Origin: Siniperca chuatsi
Lineage: Eukaryota; Chordata; Actinopteri; Centrarchiformes; Sinipercidae
Length of the DNA stretch: 64,000 bases
Reading direction: 5' to 3'
Assembly (NCBI RefSeq): GCF_020085105.1
Contig: NC_058051.1
Coordinates: 25,453,455 to 25,517,454 of the forward strand
Shown one piece after another: positions 36,801 to 47,100 of this stretch. Position 1 is the first letter of the stretch. The number at the start of each line of letters is the position of its first letter. Under the pieces are notes generated by a model that did no database searches, was not told where the DNA came from, and saw only the letters and a list, made by a program, of their open reading frames with translations. The position numbers and the translations under genes were made by a program.

Positions 36801-38847
36801 TTAGCCTCTAGTGCTGCAAGGCTGCCCTGCCATCTTTTTCTTTTCATGCTCCCCATCACGTATAAGAAAAGTACTGTACAAAAGGGTCCTGTATGAGGAA
36901 GCTTTCCTCAGCATGTCCAGCCACTCGCAGTGATCGAGTTCAGCCTTAGGAAACAAGCAGCATCACTAAAACACATGTGGGAGAGCTTCAGATGACATGA
37001 TATAGAGTTACAGTAAAATGTGAGAAAGAATATGTTATTTTTCACAGCAAATAATATGCTTATAATGTGCTCACGGCATTCACTATAAGAATTTACTGTG
37101 TCATATTGTCACATTACCAGTGTTGAGGATGAATATTAAAACAATATTACCTTTGAAAAAACTAATTAAATCACTTATTTCCTTCCTTAATGCAAGGGAT
37201 TAACTGAACCAGAACCAAAGCATTATTTTTTTCTGGCATGAAATTGTGATATTGGTGTCTTATTTGGATATGACAGAGAGCGATATCACAAGTAATTTAT
37301 GTCGACTCTGCAATGCTCTTTGCTCCTTCTGTATCATGGTATGTCTAATATTATTCCACACAAACATCCAACCCAGATTATCCCCTATAGCATTGCATCT
37401 TCTCACCAACGGAGACAGACATGACAATCTGTAACCCAGATTTGCCTCATTAATTGCTTAACTATGTAAAGCATATTGATTGGAGACTGTGGCATGACAT
37501 ATTGCGACATTTACAGGTAATGGATTGTCTATAAACCCTGCAGCACTGTGTGGCCCTCCCAAGGAGACAATAACGCTGCAGGATTATCACACAGATGCTT
37601 CAGACAGGTTTCACCATGATTTTATCACATCATCATGTGAGTAAAAGCACTCTAGGTCAATGTCAAACATCACTATGCTCATCCCAGTTAGACATAATTT
37701 AACTAATAATTTAACTCCTCCTCTAGGCTCTCAAACACTTTCTCCACCAGAGACAGCTGGGTATTAATGATCTCATGATTGAAACTCTCTCCCAAGAGGA
37801 GTGACAGTTTGATGAGATCTGTTAATTAGTTGACTTGGCAAGGGTTTCAATTGTTGCACTGCACTGTAGAGAAACAGAAGCACCCGAGTACAATATCTGT
37901 AAAATGACTGATGCAGCTCAAGAAAGTTGTATTCAAAGAAGGAAACAATGCATATTAGCTATGCGTAGATATTAGTCGTATAAATACCAATGAAAGCAAA
38001 GTGTAAAACCAGTGTGATGATTAATCTGAAGCAAGCATTTATCCCCATCAGTTACATTACATTAAACCATTAACAACTAGACCATAATTCTATACACTAT
38101 TGCTGTTAAAATCAATAGTGGATCTTCTGTAAAATCCACCTAGTGTATAATGCATGTTTAATCTCAGAAATTGATTGTTTGCTCACATGTTTCTTCTGAC
38201 ATATAAACAGAAGTGAACTGTCTTTTAAATAAACCCGAAAAAAAGTCCCATTGAATGGGAGAGCTGCATTAAATAATAATTTACAGAGCATTTAGGATAT
38301 GTGTCATCATTAGTAAGGAGTGTTAATGGTGTGAGCAAAAAACAGAGGATGTTGTTCATTGACAATACACCAACACAGCAGAGGGATAATCAATCACACA
38401 GTGCAGGCTGTGTGTTTGAGCGCCTTTGTCACTGTGCAGGTTCAGGCTGGAGGGGACAGACTGCTGGGACAAATTCTATCTGAATATTAGACTGCAGATA
38501 TCATGCTATAAAAGTCTGCATGGGACAGAAAGAAAATAAGAGTGAGAGGCACTGGACGTCGAGTTACAACACCAGCATGCACCGCAGTGCACAGAGTCAA
38601 GCCTGTCCAGGAGACAGATGAATATTGACGGCTGAAACACTAACTGATAGTCACCGTATTGTTTGCATGCACGAGGAATTCCCCGCTGCACATCTGAGAA
38701 TCTCCCCTCACAGACTGGAGACATACATGCACGCACGCACACACACACTGCTCTGAACTAGGGATAAAACAAAAAATAAATAAATAAATAAAACACAAAC
38801 ACACATACCAGCTCCGTGGTCATGTTTTGTTGAGTTGTGGCAATCAT
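17429..38847 (-). CDS. DPP6/DPP10-family inactive dipeptidyl peptidase (third paralogue type)
   Basis: Type II membrane glycoprotein of the S9B family; the relatives DPP6 and DPP10 are auxiliary subunits of Kv4 potassium channels. Twenty-five coding exons: 38847-38809, 33356-33242, 32394-32299, 32121-32027, 31138-31067, 27155-27103, 26499-26418, 25934-25814, 25665-25511, 24769-24672, 24482-24365, 23954-23919, 23833-23729, 23036-22945, 22298-22251, 20853-20735, 20617-20570, 20285-20184, 19728-19662, 19512-19309, 19222-19168, 19066-18967, 18864-18806, 17810-17738, 17646-17429. They total 789 residues (human DPP10 about 796). Short cytosolic tail, NWK-flanked membrane helix (about 27-49), beta-propeller with the E-E pair in DWTYEEEV (224-226), then an alpha/beta-hydrolase domain. 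The catalytic serine is replaced (GKAFGGY, Ala641), while Asp717 and His749 remain. The acidic C-terminus ends in DD. The start ATG at 38847 follows an in-frame stop; a second ATG eight codons on is possible. Propeller stretches resemble DPP10 and others DPP6 (GVPGSQSV), so I leave the symbol blank. Confidence 0.93.
18034..18420 (-). mobile_element. 3' fragment of a LINE retrotransposon
   Basis: On the minus strand the words [16 protein letters not shown] and [14 protein letters not shown] can be read, the C-terminal end of a fish non-LTR reverse transcriptase. They lie in different frames, so the copy carries a frameshift. A (TTAC)n tail at about 18034-18056 marks the 3' end. Just outside, at 17955-18030, a unit of about 22 bp (ATAAAACAATACAATACTAT) occurs twice. 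The fragment is 5'-truncated and lies in the DPP-like gene's intron 17811-18805. Confidence 0.75.
18452..18695. mobile_element. Palindromic MITE fragments, two ends facing each other
   Basis: The arm at 18452-18488 (ATACTGAGTGGTGTTTCTG...) is the inverted complement of 18500-18534 (GGGGTGGACAAAATATTAGA...). This GGTGGACAAAATATTAGAAACACC terminal sequence belongs to a short inverted-repeat element common in fish. The outer ends of two copies face each other across an 11-base gap. The second copy runs on to about 18695 without a clear far end. Confidence 0.6.
20694..20723. repeat. (TG)n microsatellite
   Basis: A short TG run in the intron immediately downstream (in transcript sense) of the exon 20853-20735. 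Confidence 0.9.
21515..21995 (+). repeat. Fish dispersed repeat, copy 1
   Basis: Contains the words CCACTTTGG, ACTATTGGATGGATTG, GACATTCATG, TAGCGCCACCATGAGG and TTAGCATGCTAACA in the order seen in a repeat common in percomorph introns. The same order appears in the copy at 24850-25500. It lies in intron 20854-22250. No coding capacity and no clear terminal repeats. Confidence 0.65.
22299..22944 (-). other. Intron without recognisable content
   Basis: Intron of the DPP-like gene; I see no repeat or exon. The same holds for the introns at 19729-20183, 23037-23728, 23955-24364 (AT-rich), 25935-26417 and 26500-27102. Confidence 0.6.
24850..25500 (+). repeat. Fish dispersed repeat, copy 2
   Basis: Same family and same orientation as 21515-21995, longer and more complete. 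It runs from CTGGTCCACCACTTTGGG through repeated CAACTATTGGATG units to GGCTGTAGACTTCAGTCTTG. Internally it repeats a module of about 90 bp (GGATTGCCATGAAAT...CATG...GGATGAAT), suggesting it grew by internal duplication. It lies in intron 24770-25510. Confidence 0.65.
27156..31066 (-). other. Large intron (3.9 kb) of the DPP-like gene
   Basis: Holds a (CA)n run at 30778-30810 and long purine- or pyrimidine-rich stretches (for example 28320-28440) that give rise to open frames of biased composition. I recognise no exon, RNA gene or mobile element. Confidence 0.6.
30778..30810. repeat. (CA)n microsatellite
   Basis: About 16 CA units in the large intron of the DPP-like gene. Confidence 0.95.
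31215..31320 (+). pseudogene. LINE reverse-transcriptase fragment
   Basis: One plus-strand frame reads [10 protein letters not shown] followed by [10 protein letters not shown]. This is the conserved palm motif (VPQGS.LGP.LF.LY) of non-LTR reverse transcriptases. The frame stops within about 15 codons, and the surrounding sequence is not recognisable, so this is a short relic. It lies antisense in intron 31139-32026 of the DPP-like gene. Confidence 0.8.
32561..33179. mobile_element. Non-autonomous DNA element with about 35-bp inverted ends
   Basis: The left end (AGTTTGACATTTTGAGAAAT...ACGCTT) and the right end read on the other strand (AGTTTGGCATTTTGGTAAAT...ACGCTT) match after one small gap. 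The interior also folds back: GGCTCTGTCCAACGATAA near 32675 against TTATCGTTGGACAGAGCC near 32988. This is a familiar fish MITE with no coding capacity. It fills most of the intron 32395-33241. Confidence 0.75.
33357..38808 (-). other. First intron of the DPP-like gene (5.4 kb), repeat-poor
   Basis: Between the N-terminal exon and the membrane-helix exon. Unlike most larger introns of this gene it shows none of the fish repeats recognised elsewhere in the window. Several blocks (about 36170-36640 and 37240-38060) are rich in homeodomain-type words such as TAATTA, TTAATTG and ATTAAT. In DPP6 and DPP10 this position holds alternative first exons and regulatory sequence. I could not pick out an alternative exon here. 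Confidence 0.45.
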
Positions 38848-39110
38848 TGTAATCCCCAACAAGATGCCTCTGTAGCCTCAAAACCCGTCGAGCAGCTGCA
38901 CTGTTGTCTTGCGGAGCTTTTTCTGCACGCTCTGCTTCTTGCAAGTTTGTCCTCACCGGGCTGGTGGTCTCTCTCTCTCTCTCTCTCTCTCTCCCTCTCT
39001 CTCTCACGGGTGACTCTCGTTCACTCATTCGCCTATTTCCAATCTGCTTATGGCTTTGATTGGCTCAGAAATTAATCATGACAGGAGGTTGGGTGTGTGT
39101 CTATACCAGG
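38848..39110 (-). promoter_or_regulatory. 5' UTR and promoter region of the DPP-like gene
   Basis: Upstream of the start codon on the minus strand lies moderately GC-rich sequence with a TC/GA microsatellite at 38968-39005, probably inside the 5' UTR or core promoter. An in-frame TGA precedes the ATG, so translation does not start further upstream in this frame. No TATA box is obvious, and the transcription start is unknown. Confidence 0.4.
38968..39005. repeat. (TC)n microsatellite
   Basis: About 18 TC units with one interruption, roughly 120 bases upstream of the DPP-like start codon. On the coding strand it reads (GA)n. Confidence 0.95.
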
Positions 39111-39423
39111 CGACTTCAGCTGTTTCAGCATTCCCACAGACAGTCAAAATCGGGGTAATTATTAATAAACCAAATATGTAGTGAAAGATTAACAGCCAAT
39201 TTAATCAATAAATAGGCTATTTATATTTTGGTGCTATGATTGAATACTGATATACAATATTTAATTCCATTAATATAATACTTATAAACCAATCTGTTCC
39301 GGAGCAATGCTGCAGTGACATGCTGGATACATTAAATCATAAGTATATTATTCGCACAGATAAAGTCACGTATAGTTGTAGGGATGGATTGACCTTAACG
39401 TACTCCACAAATATAGCTATATG

Positions 39424-39947
39424 CAGAGGTGGAAAGTGACTAAGTACATTTGGGAAGAACTGTACTTAAGTACAATTTGAAAGTACAATTGTACTTTACT
39501 TTTCTATTTCCATTTGTACTTTAATATTTCCATTTTCTGCTACTTTACACTTCTACTCCACTACCATTCAGGGGCAAATATTGTACTTTTTACTCCACTA
39601 CATTTATTTGATAACTTTAGTTACTTTGCAGATTCAAAGTAATTATACAAAATATAATCAACAAATAAATTATAATGTACAGGTTACGATAAGATAAGAT
39701 AAGATTGGATAAGGGGGAAAATTAACAGGATAACGGTAAAGTAGTTAAAATATGTATAATATTATAATATACATAATAATTCTGAAATGGGCCATTCTGC
39801 ATAATGAGACTTTTGGTACTTATATATATATATATTAGTATATTTTGGTGCTAATACTTTTTGGTGCTAAAATTTTTAATGCACCATGACTTCTACAAAG
39901 TATTTCTACACCGTGCAATTGCAAGTTTTACTTAAGTAAAACCACTG
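39424..39947. mobile_element. hAT-type non-autonomous element with intact 8-bp target duplication
   Basis: Starts CAGAGGTGGAAAGTGACTAA and ends TTAAGTAAAACCACTG. It is flanked on both sides by GCTATATG (39416-39423 and 39948-39955), the 8-bp duplication expected for hAT. The 524-bp interior is AT-rich, with a GATAA/ATAAG run near 39688-39703, and has no transposase. It sits in the intergenic space between the divergent DPP-like gene and racgap1. Confidence 0.85.
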
Positions 39948-40379
39948 GCTATATGGTGCTAGTTAAACAAAAGTTTTTGATGCTCCTTCAGTGCTACAGA
40001 TGCAGTTGCACCTTACCTCCCACAGCACACTGCCATTGACAGCTCCATTTAGTAGCCGTTATTTTCCCACTTACACACCCCAAGAAAAAACCCTTTCATA
40101 GCTGTGGTGTGGAATTTATTTTGAAAGTTGTGACCGGAAGTCTAACGCTTTTCTTCTTCTTGATTCCTGCTTTTTGATTCTCTTCTCTATTTGTTTATTT
40201 CTTTGATTGTTAGCAAATTAATAATTATTAAAATATTTTTAAACTGACATGTAACATTTCAGTTTTGTACTCGTTTTTGTCTGCTTGTGCCCTTGTGGCA
40301 GCACTGATGCCACGAGCGACCGTTACGATGGCTTTATTTTGAAAATACGTGCACGGAAGTCATTGTCTTCACGCTATCG

Positions 40380-40570
40380 CAGTGTTCTTCATTCATTGGC
40401 TAGCGGCGAAATTTGAAATACAACGCGCTTACTGTAGCTGTAGCTGCGCAAGGATGCGGACAAAGATACAAGCTGGTCTCTAAAAAAAACAAAACAACTG
40501 GAAATAAAGCAGTGCGCTAAACATCACCGAAAGGGTTTTGCTGTCCAACAATTCTCTAGTTCCGAAACGG
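40380..40570 (+). promoter_or_regulatory. racgap1: racgap1 promoter and non-coding first exon
   Basis: A CCAAT box in reverse (ATTGG, 40395-40399) is followed 12 bases later by TTTGAAA (40412-40418), the CHR element of G2/M genes, with GCGGCGAAA just before it. A likely non-coding first exon ends at 40570 (ACG before GTAGGT). It joins an acceptor at 41134-41135, 20 bases before the start codon. RACGAP1 is known to be transcribed periodically in G2/M, so these motifs fit. Whether they are used is inference. Confidence 0.5.
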
Positions 40571-41135
40571 TAGGTAACTGTTGCTAGCTAATATTTGCTA
40601 ACATGAGCGCTAAAGCAGAAGTTAACGTTAGACCCATCGTAACCGCCATGTTATTTTTCAATCATACAGTTGAGTTAGCTTAGCTTAAGTGTGTGTAACG
40701 AAGTTCCATTGAGATGTAACTATGTTAGCTAAAACAAAAATAAAATAAGCAGATTTTAGCAGATGAACCAAACGCGGTGGAAAATGAGGAATAACGTTAA
40801 CGTTAGATATTTAAGTGAGCCTGTGGGTACAACGTGGCTAAGTTAATGGATATTTTGAAGCAGTGTTTTCATTGCTATTAAGTTTGGAGATATGAGGATT
40901 TCCTCTTTACGTTTGCCAAATATCTGAATTTAACCCTTTTTATCATACGAATTAAATGGTGTTAATGTATCTCTTTTCGTTGCCATTAGGTTTGAGGATA
41001 ATCCACATTTCCACTTAACATTTGCCAGATGTCTTAATTTAGCTACATAGAAAAGCAGCTATACACCCAATCTACATAGAACCGTAACCCTTGTTGTCCT
41101 AGGAATTAAATGTTGTTAATGTATCTCTTTTAAAG
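40571..41135 (+). other. racgap1: 5' UTR intron of racgap1
   Basis: Begins GTAGGT and ends TTTAAAG. The first 240 bases are studded with GCTAGC, GCTAAC, GTTAGC and AACGTTA words. Nothing else recognisable. Confidence 0.5.
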
Positions 41136-41155
41136 GTCTTCAGTCATAGAACATC

Positions 41156-44100
41156 ATGGAGACGGCTGTGCTGAGCCTCCAGAGCTTATATGATAAGCTG
41201 AGGACGCAAGTTGACCTTCTCAACGAGAACATTGAACCCAGTGAGTAGTTTATGGTTCTTGGTTTATCTTTACTATCTATCATTTGAGACAGATGCCTGC
41301 CACATTACTATGTGCATTCTCTTTCCCAGACTTCATCCAGATGGCACAAAACTTTGATGACTGCCGTCGCAAATGGCTGAGGACAGAGCATGAACTGGGG
41401 TCTTGCAAAGAGACGCTCACCAAAGCAGAGACAGAGAGAGGAGCCTTGGAGGTCAAACTGAAACATGCCCGCAACCAAGTAGATGTGGAGATTCGCCGCA
41501 GACAAAAGGCTGAGGCTGAGTGCGAGAAGTTGGTATGTTGGATCAAATGGCGAACCTTGTTTGTTGATATATGTTGATTTTTCTACTCTGTTATTTGAAA
41601 TGGTTCAAGGAGTTTCTCATCTGTGCTCTGCTTGCATTTCTGTAATACAGGACCGTCAAATTCAGTTGATCCGGGACCTCCTGACCAGTGAAGGATCCAC
41701 TAACAGCATCCAGCTGAGTGCAGAGCAGCGCTCAGCTCTGGCCTTCCTGAACTCAAACTGCCAGGCAGCAGCTAACCTGAATACCAGTCGAAGGTAATAA
41801 GCTCTCACACATAGCAATATATAGTATAAACATGTTTTATAGTTATTTTATAGTTCCTGTCTCTGGCCTGTTTTTGAAACTTGCCTTATCAGTGCTGCGT
41901 CTGCTACATTAGCTGTTGTTGGAGCCATATTGTGCAACACAGAGTACAGTGTTCCTGGTGGTTTGCCTTGTGGGGGGTTTCATTTGCACGTGGGAACATT
42001 TACACTTGAGACTCAGATGCAATACAGAATTGAATTCACAAGCTAACTTTAAACTGGGGAACTCATTTTCCCTGTCCATTCCCATCTATTTATCACATGA
42101 ATGCACCATTCCGACACACTTTCAAACCACTCTAACTTTCAAATGCATTTCCATCTAGATTTTTTTTTAAAGGGTAAAATGACAACAATTTGCAAACATT
42201 TTTTGGATGGAGGCAAATGTAAATAAACTTCCCTCCCTGTATGTGGGAAATACGGTTGACTGGCTTAACACATTTTCTGTTGCTCCTGATAGACTGACAA
42301 CTATAGATGAGTCTGCTTCCATCTTGTCAGATATCAGCTACGACAAAACAGATGACTCTCTTGTAAGTACTTTCCTTTTTGGTATAATGTAGAGTTAAAT
42401 TAATATTATATACAGTAAACTAATCTCCTTTTTAATTTTGAAATCTGATTCTAATGTGCTTGATCTGTGACAGGATTGGGACTCCTCCACTGTGAGGACA
42501 GTGCGACTCAGGAAACGAGAAAAAAGGGTATGTTAAGCACATGTGCACCTTTTCTTTATAAACATTTGTTTTTGGAAGAATGGCTTCATTTTCACTGGAG
42601 ATATAGATGTCATGTCTGCTGTCTTGATTTCAGCGCTCCTCAAGAAATCATATTGATGGTCCTCCAGTTGCCTCCAAACGTTCTCGATCAACAGGCAGAA
42701 CTTCAGAGAGGGTAGGGTTTTAGCTCCAGTCTGGCTATTTTTATCACTTTTTCATTATTGAAATATGTGGTATTATTACTCATACCCACGATCATTCCAA
42801 ATATAGACAATTTAAAATATTGCAACAAAAATAAAATCTTCTGTCAGCTTTGGCAACAAAAGCTGATGGTTTGTTGCTTGCCTGTAACAGCTCTTAAAAC
42901 TCACTGTTGGGTCCTGACATAGTTTGGTTGTATGTGGTTATTCTGACTTTTGTTTGATTTCTGTATCAGGGTAATGAGACCCTTGTGACAAAGACCACAG
43001 TGACTGTACCTGTGAATGGAGGCCCTGTTGAGGCAGTTTCTACCATTGAGAGTGTTCCTTACTGGACTCGCAGCAGGAGAAAGACTGGTAAGATTTTTGT
43101 TATGATGCGGTATGCAGCCTAATCCAGGCTTGTATTATGTTAGCCAGTTTAAATGATCTTGTTAATTCTCATCCAGCTAACTTGATTCTTCAAACACAAG
43201 TTAATTATTATTATTATTTTGAAGTATAGGCAACATTCAAGCCATTTTATAGGAACGATGCAACCAAAATAAAATCAAAACATAGTTTAATTAAAGGAGA
43301 CTGTGCTCATCTGCCTATTATTTACAAACATTTTCTTTGTATGGATGTCTTGAGTATGAATATGCAGCAGCAGTGATTTGACATAACTGCAGAATGGTCA
43401 TGGTATGTAAAACATTGGTATTTATTTTCTATCTCCTGTTCAGCTGCTATGGAATGGGACTCTGATTCTGTCACGTCTCAGGATGTTTTCAAGCAGCCTG
43501 CCAACCCTGGGGGAGAGATAAAGCAGCCCAGCACTCCGCAGAGCCATGGAGGTGTCCGTCTTCACGAGTTTGTCTCCAAAACTGTAAGAATGCCATTTGT
43601 GTGAGATAATTGCTGAGCCAATTAATCTGACAAGAAAAGCACATTTTCTTCTTAGATTTAAGGGCACTTCTGGTTATCTTCAACTATTATTTTTTCTTTA
43701 CTATTTTTGCCATTTGCCACTGAAGTCTACTTCTTTTGTTATCATCTATTATCAGAATTAAATCACAACACTTTTGACTGTTATGGACTTATTTTGGTGT
43801 CTGTGCAGAAACTTATTGGCACCAGTAAACTGGTATATGCAGCCCTATTTATGCAGTAGATTTACTTGAGTGCATTTGCCAAAACAAAGTCTAATTCCTT
43901 GGTTTAGCTGAACATATATGTAGCTGTTGACCCACAATCTTTACCAGCCTCCTAAATCCTGTCGAATATCTTTTTATAGGTCATTAAGCCTGAATCGTGC
44001 GTGCCCTGTGGCAAGAGGATCAAGTTTGGCAAGATTTCACTGAAGTGCCGTGACTGCAGGGTGGTCTCGCACCCCGAGTGTCGCGATCGTTGCCCTCTGC

Positions 44101-47100
44101 CATGCATCCCCAACCTGGGTGGCACACCGGTCAAAATTGGGGAGGTGTGAGAACATTTTTCATAACTGATTTCTCTCCTGATGTGCAGGTACATGCACAA
44201 GTTTATTTCCACTCTGAAATGTTATTACCGTGCTGACAGTCTACCCCATTTCTCATGTTTCCAGGGTGTGCTTGCAGACTACGTCCCTGACACATCGCCC
44301 ATGATTCCTCCTCTTGTTGTCCACTGTATCAGTGAGATCGAGCAAAGGGGCCTGCATGAGGTGAATGGTGTTTTCCTCTCTTAATAATATGGAGAAATGT
44401 GAACAGCCTCAAATACCAGTAGTTATCTTTAATGTCTTTCCCTTAAACTGAGACAGAGAGCTGTAACTAAGATATTACAGTCTGTTCCTGGGAGATTAAA
44501 TCCGTAATTGGACTTGTGGAAGGGCTCCAGATCTATTGATTTCTGCGTGACTGTGCTGCTGTCTTTTCCTTCTGTTGTTTTATGTTTTGCTCCTTTCTGT
44601 CTTTACGTCTTTGGCATTTGTTTTGAGATGGCAATGAAATGTTGGCTTTTTTCCATCTGAAACAAATTTGCCCCTACTTCTGTCTCTTTTGAAGATGATA
44701 CCTTTTATCTTAATGGCCCTAAGCCTAATAGCGTTATGTCAGCTGTTTTGCTGAGAAATTGTTAGTTATTTTTCTTGTTTTTTTCTATTTAGATAGTGGG
44801 AAAGGTCTGACTTAAAACAATTGTCTGACATAAAAAACGCACACATAATGTTTATTCGCTTTGAAAATTAAACAGTAAATGGTGAAACTGTATTTCCTAC
44901 CTCTCAGGCTGGACTTTACCGTCTGTCTGGTGCTGATCGCACAGTAAAGGAGCTGAAGGAGAAGTTTCTGCGCAGCAAAACAGTTCCCGTGCTCAGCAAG
45001 GTGGACGATATCAATGCCATCACTGGCCTCCTGAAGGACTTCCTGAGGAACCTCAAGGAGCCTCTTCTCACCTTCCGCCTCAACCGTCCTTTCATGGAGG
45101 CAGCTGGTGTGTGTGTGTGAGACTGGTGTTAAAAAAGATGCCAGTGTTATTGGTAGCTGTTTCTGATATGGAGGGCTCCATAGAAAAATGTTAATGGCAC
45201 ACTAAATAAAAGCAATTTATGGTAGATATTGAAATAACTGAAACTTTATAACTTTCAGTCTAACTTTATAATGGACAGCAGACATTTACCCAACAGACCC
45301 ATTAAATGCAGGTTTCATGAGTGCTTCTACTTTGTTTTTACAATTGTTCTGAGCAGTGATGGAAACCTCAGGCGGGAAGTTGCCTGCCAAAAAAAAGATT
45401 GATCTTTCAGTTTGTTTGCCTTTTATATAGAATTTGGTTGTTATTGGAGTCAGATACATTTTCTTTCAAGTTGTTAATACATCCTCATACAACCTCCCAT
45501 TTCTTGGTCTCTGCTGACAAAATTGTTTTGTTTGTTCTCCCTCAGAGGTTTCAGACGACGACAACAGCATAGCTCTGATGTACCAAACCATCAGTGACCT
45601 GCCACAGCCCAACAGAGACACACTGGCTTTCTTAGTCCTTCACCTTCAGAGGTTCAGAAATACTTTATTGAATCAGAAATAGCAGCTACTCTCCTCTAAA
45701 TATGATCCTAATAAACCTATTAATGCATATCCCAATGCAGCTGATTAAAAAGCATTCACTCTGCTTTGATGCCTTGCATATTCCTGCTACAAAGTAGTGC
45801 TGGGATTTGCTGATATTCACAGAAGTCTGTAGTCTCTCTGTAACTGACCTTTTTTATTATTATTTTGCTGTATCCTCTAAATTTAATAAGGTTAAATTGC
45901 TGTAGGCAAAAATGTGCTAAGAATTTAGCAGCTCAACTGTATCTCATTTCCTGATTTTAGACAGACAAGAAAATCAGTTTATTTAACCTAAAATACACTT
46001 TAAATGGTGTGTATTGTATTTCATATACATTAAATAGACATAATTGAATCTAATAAAATCTTTCAGAGTTGCTGACAGTTTGGACACCAGGATGGACATC
46101 AGTAACTTGGCTCGAGTGTTTGGTCCAACTATTGTGGGCCATGCAATTCCCAACCCCGACCCTATGACAATCCTACAGGATACCAAACGACAACCTAAGG
46201 TAGGCCTGAACGATCCATCGTGTCTATTGTATATCATGTTTCTTCAGTGGTTAGTCATATAATTCCCATATATAGAAAACTTTAAAGTTCTAGTTGATTT
46301 GACACCCATGGTTACTGGTGGTAACAGTGTGGTTCAATACTACAGGTCCCAGAATTCTGGGGACAGCAAACACAGAAAAGCATCTTGTGTGTCTGCTCAC
46401 AGTGTAGCCAAACAAACTCACGTTGTTTTGATAAAGAAACCAGTCCATAACCCTGCCCTTTTCCATCATGCCATGGGCAACTGCTATCTGATGTCATGCT
46501 GAGCACGGTAAGACGAGTGAATCATCTTCCTGAGAAGTTGTAGGTGCAGCCTGTCGCCTGCAGCTCTTCATCTAACAGTTCACTGTGGTCCCTCCTCCTT
46601 GTTCCTTTACACAGTGCAATATTTAAAACTGATCAAGTGTCCAAAAAAGGCCGTAAATGACCATATCCTGTTTCCTGTGACTGCTTCACAATAAAAACCT
46701 CCTTGTGTTTTGCCAGTTGAATGCTTTTAATGTGAACTAACTAATGTAAACAGTGAGGCAGATATTAATGAGATAAAAATTAAAAGCCAGAACAGTGGAG
46801 TACATAAATGCATCGGTTCCTGTGAATTGTTCATGTGTAAGGAGGCAATTTGAATCCAGCGCAGGAATGGCAGACTCTGCCACTAACAATGAAAACTACT
46901 GTATAGAGAGGTAATTATAGAATGTAAATAAATTGACTAGCCACTGCTGGAAAAAATGCCAATCACAAATACTATCAAAAATGGTGTTTTTATTTCATGA
47001 AATACGATTAAAACTTTCTTTCAAATCAAAATGTTTAACATGAGACAAAACTCAGTCTCAAAGTCCAGATGAGATTTCACTATTTTAAAGTATCAAAGGA

